The translations under genes and the position numbers were made by a program. The notes beneath the pieces were generated by a model. That model saw only the letters and a program-made list of their open reading frames with translations. It was not told the origin of the DNA and searched no databases. A stretch of DNA of 64,000 nucleotides from an uncultured Fretibacterium sp. (GTDB lineage: Bacteria > Synergistota > Synergistia > Synergistales > Aminobacteriaceae), in contig CAMHMH010000002.1 of assembly GCA_946186205.1 (NCBI GenBank), positions 496,001-560,000 of the forward strand. The letters are read 5' to 3'. Shown in pieces: positions 44,340-54,011 of this stretch. Position 1 is the first letter of the stretch, and every line of letters starts with the position of its first letter.

Positions 44340-46293
44340 CGCCGTATAGCAGCCTGTAGACTTCAAGATTTGCGCTGACCTTCTGAACATAATCGTTTGT
44401 CTCAGAAATTTTCACGGCTTCAACCCACCGCGCAAGATCGACATTAGCCCCGCCGTTTCTGAGCCATTTACGCGCATTTCCTGAGCCTGCGTTGTATGCT
44501 GCCATAACGTATTCTTCGCGTCCGAGATTCTTCTTCAGCCATGACAAATGGGACGCGCCGAGTCTTATGCTGTCGTTAGGGTTGTACAGGTCGTAATTAG
44601 GAATCCCTGCGCGTTTTGCTTCCTCTTTTGCTGTTGCCGGCATGAACTGCATTAACCCCGCCGCGCCTACCCAGCTTCTTGCGTTTGGTTTGAACGCGCT
44701 CTCCTGTCTCATTATCGCCCAGATGAAATTTGCTTCCGTCCCGTACTGCTTTGACGCTGCATCTACTGACGCTTTATAGGGACGGGGGTATAACGCTTCA
44801 AGATCTTGACGGTACATCGTAGTGTTTGAGGTCATGAGAGTCTCAAGCCTCTTTGCCTCGCTGTAACTCTCCTCAAGACCAAGCCAGCGCGACAAATGCA
44901 AAGCCCGGTACAATTCCTTCGTGCTTGCTTTTGGCCGTGAAAGTTTCAAGTATGCGTGATTGATGAAGCCCCATTGCTCAAGCTCCGTAGGCTTAAGCGT
45001 CAAGTTCGGGTTCGTTCCGTCAACAATCTTCAGCTTCTGACCAGTCAAGAATGCGTAAATCGTCAGGGGATATTTCCTCTTGAGAAGTGAGAGAGTGTTA
45101 GCGGCGGCCTGATTCTGTCCTGCGAGTGCCTGAGAATGCGCCAGCCAGTAAAGAATCCTCGCGCGCCTGTATTGATTCACTCCGGGAGCGTCGCACTGCC
45201 TGAAAAGTTTCGCGGCCTCTGCGTAATTCCCCGCGTCAAGATTCCTGTGCGCCCTCGCCCATAACGCATTGAAAGCAAACGTTGTACCCGGAAATGACCG
45301 TAATATTTGCGCCTCTAGTGCGTCCCTTCTCGCTGTGTCTGATTTCCCCGTAAGGTTTATGAGAGACTGCAACGCCCGCGCCTGAACATTTCCCCTTCTT
45401 TCACGCGCTATACGGTCTAAGACTCTCAAGCATGAGTCGCGCATTCCTTTGTCTTTCGCGAGTGCTGCGATCCTTGTTACTGAGCTTGAAGCGTAATCGT
45501 TCCCGCTGACCGCAAGACTGCCCCAAAGGTTTAACGCCTCGTTGTTTCTCTTGAGCCTCGAATTTGACCACGCACGGTAATATTGAGCCTTACGCCCCGT
45601 CGCGCCCGTAAGGATTTCGAGTGCTGAAGAGTTATTGCCGACTGTGTGATAGTGAACGCCTAATGCGACCCGTATGTTGTTGTTCGGTTTCGGGATTCTC
45701 GCGAGTACTGCTGCTGCTTCCTTGCTGCCTGCTTGAAGCTCTAACAGTTGCAGGGCGTGTGAATTGATGTCCCTGTTGCCGGGAGTCTGAATGAGTTTCG
45801 AGAGCGTGAAGATTTTGCGTTCGTCCGTTCCTGCGTGCTGTAACATTCTCGTTAATCCCGTGAGAGCTGCTGACGGATTCCCCTGCGAGTCATTGATTCT
45901 GTATTGCGCCATTGCCACGTAATATTTCAGGTCTGAAGGTGCTGACTTGTACAGAGACTCCGCGAGCGTCAATGCTTTCTGATTCTGGTTGAGCTTCTCA
46001 TAGCCCAGCAGCAATATCATCTGTGCATAGGGTCTCACGGAAGCCGGGAAATTTTTCGACTGCGACTCAAGTATCGTTACTGCTTCCGGCCATCGCTCCT
46101 GGAATCTGTATGCATTAGCCATGAGTGAATAATCGCGCGCTGTTTTCTTCTTGATGGCTTGAAACTGTAGCTCCATCTCCGGCCATGCACGCCGCCAGAA
46201 TAAGTCCTCAAGTTTTGATGCCGCGTTTGCTTCCGGGAGAGTCAGAATCAAAATGGCGATAGTGATTGCGAGTGTGCAAAATTTTTTCAGCAA
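44329..46293 (-). CDS. Soluble lytic murein transglycosylase (Slt70-like)
   Basis: About 654 residues. I use TTG 46293, eight bases after AAGGAGGAC, which gives a proper signal peptide (LKKFCTLAITIAILILTLPEANA). A long TPR-like helical domain (about 30-480) forms the doughnut of Slt70. The C-terminal catalytic domain shows IMRQESAFKPNARSW with the catalytic Glu, GLMQFMPATA, and YVMAAYNAGSG. It cleaves glycan strands of peptidoglycan in the periplasm. An AATTATAATATCC -10 region (46333-46328) fits this start and excludes the ATG at 46371. Confidence 0.93.
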   Translation of the reverse strand: MLKKFCTLAITIAILILTLPEANAASKLEDLFWRRAWPEMELQFQAIKKKTARDYSLMANAYRFQERWPEAVTILESQSKNFPASVRPYAQMILLLGYEKLNQNQKALTLAESLYKSAPSDLKYYVAMAQYRINDSQGNPSAALTGLTRMLQHAGTDERKIFTLSKLIQTPGNRDINSHALQLLELQAGSKEAAAVLARIPKPNNNIRVALGVHYHTVGNNSSALEILTGATGRKAQYYRAWSNSRLKRNNEALNLWGSLAVSGNDYASSSVTRIAALAKDKGMRDSCLRVLDRIARERRGNVQARALQSLINLTGKSDTARRDALEAQILRSFPGTTFAFNALWARAHRNLDAGNYAEAAKLFRQCDAPGVNQYRRARILYWLAHSQALAGQNQAAANTLSLLKRKYPLTIYAFLTGQKLKIVDGTNPNLTLKPTELEQWGFINHAYLKLSRPKASTKELYRALHLSRWLGLEESYSEAKRLETLMTSNTTMYRQDLEALYPRPYKASVDAASKQYGTEANFIWAIMRQESAFKPNARSWVGAAGLMQFMPATAKEEAKRAGIPNYDLYNPNDSIRLGASHLSWLKKNLGREEYVMAAYNAGSGNARKWLRNGGANVDLARWVEAVKISETNDYVQKVSANLEVYRLLYGDGK

Positions 46294-46397
46294 TTTATTT
46301 TTGTCCTCCTTGAATCGTTTCGGGGATATTATAATTGTTTTGATGTCTGAAAATTTTTTGTTCAGAATCATATCAGCCTTTTCATGTTACAATCGCT

Positions 46398-46500
46398 GAA
46401 ACCGAATCAACAAGTACGAAACCGAATCGATAAGTATGAAACCGAATCGACAAGTACGAATCGAAATCAACGAATCGAAATCAACAAATCAGAATCGAAT
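46398..46500. repeat. GAATCG-rich short tandem repeats (20 bp x3, 14 bp x2)
   Basis: Three 20-base units (GAAACCGAATCGACAAGTAC type) occupy 46398-46457. Two identical 14-base units (GAATCGAAATCAAC) occupy 46458-46485, then comes AAATCAGAATCGAATC. GAATC occurs about seven times in 100 bases. The block fills the gap between the divergent slt and sugar-transferase genes and resembles the repeat before gyrB. Confidence 0.85.
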
Positions 46501-46532
46501 CATTAAGAGTGAAAGGAGTCTCTCAAATTAAC

Positions 46533-47921
46533 ATGGCCGGAACAAGATCACCGTTCGCAAACTTATCTTATTATCTCTTCTCGATCGTTCAAATTTTCAT
46601 TGATGTATTTCTCTGTCAGTTGTGCTTTCTGATAATACCTCCCTTTGAGTTTGAAGTCCGCGTATTTCTGACTGGCGCGTCGCTCTCGTGTCTCACTTTC
46701 TACAGGCTTTACGGCTTCACGAACTGGACACTATGGGAAGAGACATCATCAGTCTTAAAGGCGTGGCTTCTGACTCTCTTCATTGATGTGTTGTTCCTGT
46801 TCACTGTGAAGTTCAGATTGTCGGCATTCAGAGTCTTTGCGGCGGTCTCTCTGTTCGTTCCGTTGACATTGACAGCAAGATACTATTTTCGCGTGAAACT
46901 GTTCGGACTCGGCCTTCTCGTGAAGAAAGTAATCATACTCGGAGCGGGCGAGGCGGGAAAATTGTTTGCGGAGAAAATATCCTCATCACCTTTTGCGATT
47001 CGCAGGGCAGTATGTTTTCTTGACGATGACGGGTCGAAGCAGGGCTGTGAAATTTCGGGCGTGAAAGTTTCGGGAAGGCTCTCGGATTTCGTGAGGGTTC
47101 AGAGTGAAGTTAAAGCAGACGAGGCAGTTATAGCGATACCGACGGCGACTCGGCAGGAATTGGCCGGTATTCTGAATATTGTTGAGCAGCATATAGGGAC
47201 GGTGCTTTACGTGCCGGATATGTATATGCTTACGGTGTCTTCAGCGTCGATAGGGAATCTTGACGGAATGCCGGTTATTTCGTCGTCGCAGGGACTGTTG
47301 AATCCCGTGAACAGGTTCGTGAAGTCATTGATTGATTACATCGGTGGATTCATTGCGCTTGTGATTTTCTCGCCTGTTATGGTTTGGGCGGCGTACAGAA
47401 TCAAGAAGGAGGACGGCGGGCCTGTGTTCTTCATTCAGGATCGAGTCGGGTGGAAGGGGAAACATTTCAGGACGTACAAGTTCCGCTCAATGTACACGAA
47501 CGCAGAAGAGATTACGAGAAAACTTTTCAGCGACCCGGAAATTTTTGCGGCCTACAAGAAAGGCATTAAGCTGAAAGATGACCCAAGACTCACAAGCATA
47601 GGAGAATACATCAGAAGGACGAGCATTGACGAACTGCCGCAATTGTTCAACGTCCTGAAAGGTGAGATGAGTCTTGTCGGGCCTCGTCCGTTAATGCAGA
47701 GTGATGTTGATATAGTTTACGGTGAAGAGTTTACGAGAAAAGTTTACTCAGCGAAGCCGGGCCTCACAGGAATATGGCAGGTAAGCGGGAGAAGTGATCT
47801 TGATGCAAATTTCCGGCGCGAGATTAACTGCTACTACGTTCACAACTGGAGCATATGGTTAGACATAGCGATACTGCTGAAGACTCCGTTAGCTGTTGTA
47901 ACACACAAGGGAGCGTATTAA
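46533..47921 (+). CDS. Polyprenyl-phosphate sugar-1-phosphate transferase (WbaP/CpsE type)
   Basis: About 462 residues. Four membrane helices (about 15-110) are followed by a CoA-binding-like Rossmann domain ([17 protein letters not shown], about 135-245). A further membrane-entering helix then precedes the catalytic PGT domain ([62 protein letters not shown]). It starts surface-polysaccharide or glycan units by loading the first sugar phosphate on undecaprenyl phosphate. AAAGGAG lies 14 bases before the ATG. No glycan cluster follows, since the next gene is tyrS. Confidence 0.92.
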   Translation: MAGTRSPFANLSYYLFSIVQIFIDVFLCQLCFLIIPPFEFEVRVFLTGASLSCLTFYRLYGFTNWTLWEETSSVLKAWLLTLFIDVLFLFTVKFRLSAFRVFAAVSLFVPLTLTARYYFRVKLFGLGLLVKKVIILGAGEAGKLFAEKISSSPFAIRRAVCFLDDDGSKQGCEISGVKVSGRLSDFVRVQSEVKADEAVIAIPTATRQELAGILNIVEQHIGTVLYVPDMYMLTVSSASIGNLDGMPVISSSQGLLNPVNRFVKSLIDYIGGFIALVIFSPVMVWAAYRIKKEDGGPVFFIQDRVGWKGKHFRTYKFRSMYTNAEEITRKLFSDPEIFAAYKKGIKLKDDPRLTSIGEYIRRTSIDELPQLFNVLKGEMSLVGPRPLMQSDVDIVYGEEFTRKVYSAKPGLTGIWQVSGRSDLDANFRREINCYYVHNWSIWLDIAILLKTPLAVVTHKGAY

Positions 47922-47968
47922 TCTGCGTGTATAATTAGCCGTGAAAATCCCATAAAGGAGACAATAAT

Positions 47969-49246
47969 ATGAATGCGTTTGAGACTCTGAGGGAGCGCGG
48001 TTATTTCGAGTGGTGCACGAATGAAGAGCGGCTCTCACAAGTCATGAATGAAGAGATGATTACGGCTTACGTAGGATTTGACCCGACAGCGGACAGCCTT
48101 CACGTCGGGCATTTGATTCCGCTGATGGCGCTGGGATGGTTGCAGAGAGCAGGACACAGACCTATTGCGCTCGCAGGAGGCGGAACGGGACTCATCGGCG
48201 ACCCTTCCGGAAAAAGCAAAGAACGCAACCTCATCACACTTGAAGCGGTCATGCACAACATAGAGGGCGTGAAGAAGCAGCTCGTGAAATTCCTCAACTT
48301 TGACTGCGGTGAAAACTCTGCATTGCTCCTCAACAATTACGACTGGTTAAGCAAAATTTCTTTCCTCGATGTGCTTCACGATGTGGGAAAATATTTCTCC
48401 GTCAACAACCTTATAGCCCGCGAATATATCCGCTCACGCCTCGAAGACCCCGAAAAAGGAATCTCCTACACAGAATTTTCTTACGTCCTGCTTCAGGCGA
48501 TGGACTTCAAGTATCTGAATGAACATTACAATTGTCGCTTGCAGATGGGCGGAAATGATCAGCAGGGAAATTTGTTAGCAGGTTCTGACTACATACGGAG
48601 GACAACAGGCGCGGAAGTTTTCGGACTCACTCAGCCTCTTTTGCTCACGTCATCGGGTACAAAGTTCGGAAAAACTGAGGCCGGCGCGGTGTGGCTTGAC
48701 CCGGAGAAAACGAGTCCGTACAAGTTCTATCAGTTCTGGTTCAACACGGAGGACAAAGACGCAGAAAGACTCCTCAAGCTGTATACATTCCTTCCGATTG
48801 ACGAAATCAAATCCATCATGGCCGAGCATGAACAATCCCCGGAGAAGAGAGTCGCGCAGAAGAAACTAGCATACGAGGTTACAGCGACAGTACACGGAGT
48901 CGATACGGCAAAAAGCGTAATCACAGCCAGCGAGATTTTGTTCAACCCGAAAATTGATTTTGCTGACGTTAGCGTTGAAACTTGCGAAATGCTCAAGCAG
49001 GAAATCCCTTACGCGAAACTTGAAGGCTTGAGTCTTCCTGCGGGAGTCGTCAATGTCCTTTCAGCGTCAGGGGCTTGCGAGTCAAACGGCGAGGCAAAGC
49101 GCGCAATACGCCAGGGAGGAGTCTCGGTCAACGGCGTGAAGATTACGGACGAGAAAGCAGAGATTAGCCCGTCAATGTTAATCGCGGAAAAATATTTGTT
49201 CCTCAGAATAGGCCGGAAGAAATTCAGCATGGCCGAAATTGCGTAA
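47969..49246 (+). CDS. tyrS: Tyrosyl-tRNA synthetase
   Basis: This 425-residue class Ic synthetase has the HIGH-type motif HVGHLIP (about 47-53), the tyrosine-site GNDQQGN, and the KMSKS-type loop KFGKT. A C-terminal S4-like RNA-binding domain covers about 355-425 (SGACESNGEAKRAIRQGGVSVNG). AAAGGAG and a TATAAT box (47930-47935) lie upstream. There is no T-box or leader peptide, unlike the aroB-like gene. Confidence 0.96.
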   Translation: MNAFETLRERGYFEWCTNEERLSQVMNEEMITAYVGFDPTADSLHVGHLIPLMALGWLQRAGHRPIALAGGGTGLIGDPSGKSKERNLITLEAVMHNIEGVKKQLVKFLNFDCGENSALLLNNYDWLSKISFLDVLHDVGKYFSVNNLIAREYIRSRLEDPEKGISYTEFSYVLLQAMDFKYLNEHYNCRLQMGGNDQQGNLLAGSDYIRRTTGAEVFGLTQPLLLTSSGTKFGKTEAGAVWLDPEKTSPYKFYQFWFNTEDKDAERLLKLYTFLPIDEIKSIMAEHEQSPEKRVAQKKLAYEVTATVHGVDTAKSVITASEILFNPKIDFADVSVETCEMLKQEIPYAKLEGLSLPAGVVNVLSASGACESNGEAKRAIRQGGVSVNGVKITDEKAEISPSMLIAEKYLFLRIGRKKFSMAEIA

Positions 49247-49250
49247 CACT

Positions 49251-50018
49251 ATGCACACATGCACATGGTATATAGCTGGGAATGTCAGCGATGTTTTGTC
49301 GCAGGTCATAAAGGACATGGCCAACGCACTGCGGAGTCATTCCCGGAACATTGACATTGACGTTATCAGCGCAAAGGAGTCCTACAAGGCAGGGTTTGAG
49401 CGAGTGAGAAATATTTTCAGGAAGCGTGAGATATGGCACTTGTTCGGGCGCGCTCCGTTCTGGTGGCGAATCGTAAGGCTACATTCGCGGACTGTTCACA
49501 CGTTGCTTGAGAATAATTATTGGGCGGGTCATCCTTCGAGGTTCTTCACAGAGGGCGCGAAATCTGGCGAGGCTGTAATCTTCCCTGTGTTTGATCCGTT
49601 AAGCTCATACACTGAGGACGGGAAGAAGGCTGTATTTGTCCGGGACGGTCGCAAAGTCCCTGAAGGTGATTACGAGGTTGCGGACATCACAGAAAAGTTA
49701 TTGCGTCCTGAAGCACTCAGCGGGATATACATTGCGAACGACACAGGCCCCCGCGAGGCAATGAGGGCAGGTATTCTCACGATGAGAGGAGTCTGCGTTG
49801 CGTCAGAGAAGTCCGGGTATCTTGATGAGATTCTTGGGCCTGATGGTTACTTTCTGATTCGTGATGAGGAAGATTTGCCCCGGATAATTCAGCAGGGACT
49901 CGGCAACAGGGGAAAGCATACGGCCATGACAGCGCGTCATTTCCTGAACTCCCGTCGGTCTCACGAACGCTGTGCAAGCTCAATCATAAGTCTTTACAGG
50001 AAGATCATATCAGAATGA
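49251..50018 (+). CDS. GT-B (GT4-like) glycosyltransferase relative
   Basis: About 255 residues from the ATG at 49251, five bases after tyrS. The N-terminal half resembles a GT-B first domain (WYIAGNVSDVLSQVIKDMANAL). The C-terminal half carries a GT4-like donor-site pattern (IANDTGPREAMRAGILTMRGVCVASEKSGYLDEILGPDGYFL). It is about 100 residues shorter than usual GT4 enzymes. It overlaps the following LpxL-like gene by four bases, which suggests a lipid- or envelope-glycan role. It is not assigned further. Confidence 0.65.
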   Translation: MHTCTWYIAGNVSDVLSQVIKDMANALRSHSRNIDIDVISAKESYKAGFERVRNIFRKREIWHLFGRAPFWWRIVRLHSRTVHTLLENNYWAGHPSRFFTEGAKSGEAVIFPVFDPLSSYTEDGKKAVFVRDGRKVPEGDYEVADITEKLLRPEALSGIYIANDTGPREAMRAGILTMRGVCVASEKSGYLDEILGPDGYFLIRDEEDLPRIIQQGLGNRGKHTAMTARHFLNSRRSHERCASSIISLYRKIISE

Positions 50019-50887
50019 GCAAACTTGCAGTGAAAGCCATAAAAATATTTGAGCGTCTCTGCGACACAGGAACAAAGGGAAGACTGACTCAAAAATTTTT
50101 GTCGGGACTCCTCAAAATGATTCACCCGCGAGCGCGACTCGTTGATGAGAATTTGAAGCGCGCTTACCCTGATGCCCCGTCGCAATGGAGGAAGGATATA
50201 CGCTCGGCCATGTATGACAATTTAGCGTGGACGATCACGGAGATATTAGCCCTTCAGCGAGACCCCGTTAAGATTCTTGACTGGGTGAAAACAACGGGCA
50301 ATCCTGAAATCGCAGATGAGCTTATTGACGCAAACAAAGGAGCTATATTTTTGTCGGGACATTTCGGTAACTGGGAGATCATGGCCGCATGGTACGCACA
50401 GTACACAAAGAAGCGTCATCATCAAATGTACGTTGTAGCGCAGCCCATTCACGACAAGGACATATCAGACTACATTGACGGACTGCGTAATCATATGGGC
50501 GTTGACCTTCTGCCGAGTCATTACCCCGTTCAGAAGTATGCGAGACTCCTCAAAGCCGGGAATCATATCGCGCTTCTGAATGATGTCGCGGGCTACAAAG
50601 AAATGATTGTGCCTTTCATGGGTCATGACGCAACGAACCTACCAGGCCCGGCAATAATGGCAATGCTTTCAGGAGTTCCGATTGTCCCGGTCTGCATTTA
50701 CCGCAACGCTCCCTTTCAGCACGAGATAGAATTTTTCCCGCCGATAGAGATGCCCGACTCAAAATTGCCGCGAGAGGAACGAATCCGAAAGATCATTCTT
50801 GACTGCAATACAGCGATCGAGAGATTCATACGCAGAAGGCCGGAGCTTTGGTTCTGGCTTCATAACAGATGGAAACGGAGAGAATAA
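50015..50887 (+). CDS. LpxL/HtrB-family lipid A acyltransferase
   Basis: This 290-residue protein has the HxxxxE/D catalytic motif SGHFGNWEIM (about 111-120) and later LLNDVAGYK, LPGPAIMAMLSGVPIVPVC and a typical ending WFWLHNRWKRRE. The family adds a secondary acyl chain to lipid A at the inner face of the inner membrane. Its presence supports a lipopolysaccharide-bearing outer membrane. It overlaps the preceding GT-B gene and abuts queD. Confidence 0.9.
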   Translation: MSKLAVKAIKIFERLCDTGTKGRLTQKFLSGLLKMIHPRARLVDENLKRAYPDAPSQWRKDIRSAMYDNLAWTITEILALQRDPVKILDWVKTTGNPEIADELIDANKGAIFLSGHFGNWEIMAAWYAQYTKKRHHQMYVVAQPIHDKDISDYIDGLRNHMGVDLLPSHYPVQKYARLLKAGNHIALLNDVAGYKEMIVPFMGHDATNLPGPAIMAMLSGVPIVPVCIYRNAPFQHEIEFFPPIEMPDSKLPREERIRKIILDCNTAIERFIRRRPELWFWLHNRWKRRE

Positions 50888-51262
50888 ATGTTACTGTCAA
50901 AAGATTTCACGTTCGACGCAGCGCACAACCTCATAAATTATCACGGAAAATGCGAGAGGCTTCACGGTCATACATACAGGCTTCGAGTCATCGTTGAAGG
51001 AACGCCCGACTCTGAAGGAATGATTATCGACTTCATAGAGCTGAAAGCCGTCGTGAAAGAGCGAGTCATTTCCCGGCTTGATCATTCGTACATCAACGAA
51101 ATCATTTCACAGCCGAGCGCGGAAAATATAGCTTTGTGGATCTGGGATGAGCTTGAAGAGTCTGTGAGGCGTGAGAATTGCTCATTGTATGAGATTCATG
51201 TTTGGGAGACAGCAGACAGTCGGGTTATTCTCAGGAGGGATGATATTAATTGCCGGAGATAG
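50888..51262 (+). CDS. queD: 6-carboxy-5,6,7,8-tetrahydropterin synthase
   Basis: This 124-residue T-fold enzyme has zinc ligands His13, His26 and His28 (AAHN ... LHGHTY), catalytic Cys22 in KCERLHGH, and LDHSYIN. The final ETADSRVIL includes the pterin-anchoring Glu. It makes the QueD product for queuosine from dihydroneopterin triphosphate. With folE2 just downstream, which makes that triphosphate, the pair covers the first two queuosine steps. No queE or queC is visible here. Confidence 0.92.
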   Translation: MLLSKDFTFDAAHNLINYHGKCERLHGHTYRLRVIVEGTPDSEGMIIDFIELKAVVKERVISRLDHSYINEIISQPSAENIALWIWDELEESVRRENCSLYEIHVWETADSRVILRRDDINCRR

Positions 51263-51504
51263 CGAGATTTTACGGGCTAATCATCAAAATGTACTTCACG
51301 AATGACAAGAATGCCGCGCCGAATTTCAACGCCCTATACGGTGAATATATGGGAGAATTTGACATTAACACGCTGGAAATGTTCAAAGGAGATTTGCCGC
51401 CGCGAGCCGTTAATATCGTCAGAGAATGGGCGGTGCTTCATCAGTCCGAGCTTCTCGAAATGTGGAACTCCCAAAAGATTCGCAGGCTTCCTCCGCTGGT
51501 TTAG
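51250..51504 (+). CDS. DUF4160 protein
   Basis: This 84-residue protein starts at a TTG and overlaps the end of queD by 13 bases. It matches the DUF4160 pattern: MPEIARFYGLIIKMYF at the start, a middle with N/HF-ALYGEYMGEFDI, then LPPRAVNIVREWAVLHQSELLEMW. The usual PHFH is replaced by PNFN. These proteins often lie beside DUF2442 genes in toxin-antitoxin-like pairs. No DUF2442 partner is adjacent here. Its insertion between queD and folE2 is odd. Confidence 0.85.
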   Translation: MPEIARFYGLIIKMYFTNDKNAAPNFNALYGEYMGEFDINTLEMFKGDLPPRAVNIVREWAVLHQSELLEMWNSQKIRRLPPLV

Positions 51505-51552
51505 TGTTTAGCTGAAGCTGTGATGAATTGTACGAGAATGGAAGATGACTAA

Positions 51553-52323
51553 ATGAAAGACGTACAGAAAGAATATGACTCCCGTAACATTCAGATTGAC
51601 CGCGTTGGAGTCCGCAACGTTAATTACCCGATAATCACTCTATATCATGACGGAGGGACTCAATCCACAATCGCAAGAATATCAATGAGCGTCTTATTGC
51701 CCCGTGAATATCGCGGGACTCACATGAGCAGGTTTATTGAGACTCTCGAAGAATATCGCGGCAGAGTCTCCCCTCATAACCTCGAAGGCTTCACGCGCCG
51801 ACTCTGTGAGAAGCTCAACGCCTCAGAAAGCTCAGTGCGATTCAGATTCCCGTATTACTTCAGAAAGAAAGCTCCCGTTTCAGGCATAGAAAGTTTCAGC
51901 AAGTGCGACATAGATCTTCAGGCAAATTACACAGTAGGACATTTCGACATGGTTACGGGACTCGCTCTCAGTGTTCAGACTTTATGCCCCTGCTCAAAGG
52001 AAATCTCACAGTACGGGGCGCATAATCAGCGGGCAGTTGTCTCACTCAAAGTACGCTGCAAAGGTCTCGTGTGGTTCGAGGAACTAATAGCGATGATTGA
52101 GGAGTCAGCTTCATCACCTCTGTATACATTGCTGAAACGTGAGGACGAAAAATTTATCACTGAACATGCTTACGAGAATCCCCGGTTTGTTGAGGACGTT
52201 ATACGGGAGCTTGCAGTGAGGCTTGACGCTGAAGACCGAATAACGTGGTACAGCGCGAGTGTTGAGAGCGAAGAGAGCATTCACGATCACAGCGCGTTTG
52301 CGGAGATTGAGCGCGGTAAATGA
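51553..52323 (+). CDS. folE2: GTP cyclohydrolase FolE2
   Basis: This 256-residue GTP cyclohydrolase IB converts GTP to 7,8-dihydroneopterin triphosphate. The family signature TLCPCSKEISQYGAHNQR (about 141-158) contains the metal-binding Cys. The C-terminal ENPRFVEDVIRELA and SIHDHSAFAEI segments are also typical. FolE2 can use metals other than zinc and is often expressed when zinc is low. It supplies folate and queuosine synthesis, and queD lies just upstream. It overlaps the next gene by four bases. Confidence 0.94.
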   Translation: MKDVQKEYDSRNIQIDRVGVRNVNYPIITLYHDGGTQSTIARISMSVLLPREYRGTHMSRFIETLEEYRGRVSPHNLEGFTRRLCEKLNASESSVRFRFPYYFRKKAPVSGIESFSKCDIDLQANYTVGHFDMVTGLALSVQTLCPCSKEISQYGAHNQRAVVSLKVRCKGLVWFEELIAMIEESASSPLYTLLKREDEKFITEHAYENPRFVEDVIRELAVRLDAEDRITWYSASVESEESIHDHSAFAEIERGK

Positions 52324-53249
52324 GACGGCGCAAGAGAAGGGGACTCCCTCAGCGTTTGCTTTACTATTCGCTTCTCGTGTTCATATTCGTGATGTCCTAC
52401 AGGGTTTACCGCTCGTGGTATGAGGACTACAAATTTTCGCACCCAAGAATTATTGAGGCAGTAACAACAAATTACAGCGAAGAGCAGCCGTTAGACGGTA
52501 TATTGCTGTGGGACGAGCAGTTGATTTACGCAACAAAGAGCGGCTTCCTCACGTACCCTTCAGCACGTCCGCGAATGGTCGCAAAGGGTGAAATTCTCGC
52601 GGCTATCGACGGAACAGCTATATACGCTCCTTACCCCGCATACTTTTTTCCGGGACTCGACGGCCAGGAAGGTCAATGGGTTTACGCAAAACTATGGCCG
52701 GATTTCGCTCCTTATCCCGAATTTGAAGACGCAAAACTCATCGACGAAGGAACATACTTGCAGCGCGGAGAACCAATCGGCAAATTGATTCCTCAGCCGC
52801 AAATCTTGAGGTGCATAACTTATCTTGATACATCGCCTTCACTCGAACGGACTCTCAAGAACAAGCAGAGTCCCGCAATAAGAATACGCACAGAAGACGA
52901 GGGAAAAGAACGAAAAGCAGAAGTTGTAGCTGTGAAATCTTCAGGGCAGAAGCTCAAAGTATATTTGCGTCTTCCTTTCTTCCCGCCGGGACTCGTAAGG
53001 TCAAGGAGCTTTCATGCGAGCGTGATAACAGACGTTCAGAAAGGCATAATGATTCCTGACACGGCAGTTATTACACGGGACGGAAAAAACAAAGTATATA
53101 TCCTTGAGGGTAACAGCCCTATTCTACATGTCATTGAAGGCTTCCCGGCTGATGAGGAAAATTTTTTCATTGAGAAGGGAGTCAGTCACGGCGACAAATT
53201 AATACTCGACGCTTCAGCAATAAAAGACGAAAAAGAAAGGATCTGGTGA
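52320..53249 (+). CDS. HlyD-like membrane protein of the yggS-sepF cluster
   Basis: This 309-residue protein has a short basic cytoplasmic start, one membrane helix (about 12-30) and an extracytoplasmic beta-rich part. That part has two lipoyl/barrel-sandwich-like halves (DGTAIYAPYPAYFFPG; ITRDGKNKVYILEGN) resembling HlyD adaptors. There is no helical hairpin, so it is not a standard efflux adaptor. Proteins of this kind occur upstream of yggS and sepF in several phyla, but their role is unknown. It overlaps folE2 and is three bases from yggS. Confidence 0.75.
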   Translation: MRRRKRRGLPQRLLYYSLLVFIFVMSYRVYRSWYEDYKFSHPRIIEAVTTNYSEEQPLDGILLWDEQLIYATKSGFLTYPSARPRMVAKGEILAAIDGTAIYAPYPAYFFPGLDGQEGQWVYAKLWPDFAPYPEFEDAKLIDEGTYLQRGEPIGKLIPQPQILRCITYLDTSPSLERTLKNKQSPAIRIRTEDEGKERKAEVVAVKSSGQKLKVYLRLPFFPPGLVRSRSFHASVITDVQKGIMIPDTAVITRDGKNKVYILEGNSPILHVIEGFPADEENFFIEKGVSHGDKLILDASAIKDEKERIW

Positions 53250-53252
53250 AAG

Positions 53253-53939
53253 TTGAACGCAGACGAAATACGCGAACGAATCGACTCCGCAATGTCAAAG
53301 GCAGGACGAAAGGACAAGGTATTTTTCGCGGCAGTCAGCAAGACACGAACGGTTGACGAAATGAGAGAGGCCGAAAAAATTTCATGGGTTGATTACTTCG
53401 GGGAGAACAGAGTCCAAGAGGCCGAGTCAAAACGAAAGGTTTACGGAGCGTCGCGAGTCCCCTGGCGTTTAATCGGTCATCTTCAGGCGAACAAAGCACG
53501 AAAGGCAGCAGAAATTTTTGACACGATCGACAGCATTGACTCTCAGGACTTGGCGCAGAGACTCAACCGCATAGCAAACGAACTCGGAAAGATTATCCCG
53601 GTATTGATTGAGGTCAATACTTCCGGAGAAGAGAGCAAATCAGGAATTGACCCTGCGAATTTCCCCGCGCTTCTTGAAGCTGTGATGTCTCAGGAAAATT
53701 TGAGGCTTGAAGGATTAATGACAGTGGGACCGATCACAGAGTCCGAACGCGAAATCAGGAATGCCTTTGCGACTCTCAGGACTCTTTCAGAGAATGCGAG
53801 AATCAAAACGGGACTCGATCTTCCGACTCTCTCGATGGGAATGAGTGATGATTTTGAGCTTGCCATTCTTGAAGGAAGCACATTGATTCGAATCGGGACT
53901 CTTTTATTCGGCCCAAGAGATTACACCCGCAACCCTTAA
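53253..53939 (+). CDS. YggS-family pyridoxal-phosphate protein
   Basis: This 228-residue single-domain PLP-binding barrel protein starts at TTG. The PLP Lys is in AAVSKTRTVDEM (about residue 29), followed by FGENRVQE, WRLIGHLQANKAR and SMGMSDDFELAILEGSTLIRIGT. YggS/YlmE proteins keep vitamin B6 and amino-acid pools in balance and have no firm enzymatic activity. Linkage to sepF and divIVA is conserved in many Gram-positive bacteria. Confidence 0.94.
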   Translation: MNADEIRERIDSAMSKAGRKDKVFFAAVSKTRTVDEMREAEKISWVDYFGENRVQEAESKRKVYGASRVPWRLIGHLQANKARKAAEIFDTIDSIDSQDLAQRLNRIANELGKIIPVLIEVNTSGEESKSGIDPANFPALLEAVMSQENLRLEGLMTVGPITESEREIRNAFATLRTLSENARIKTGLDLPTLSMGMSDDFELAILEGSTLIRIGTLLFGPRDYTRNP

Positions 53940-54011
53940 TCCCTATTCATAATTTTTTATGGTATATTTAGCGTATTCACAACTGCATAATTTTACGGGA
54001 GGTTGTTATAG

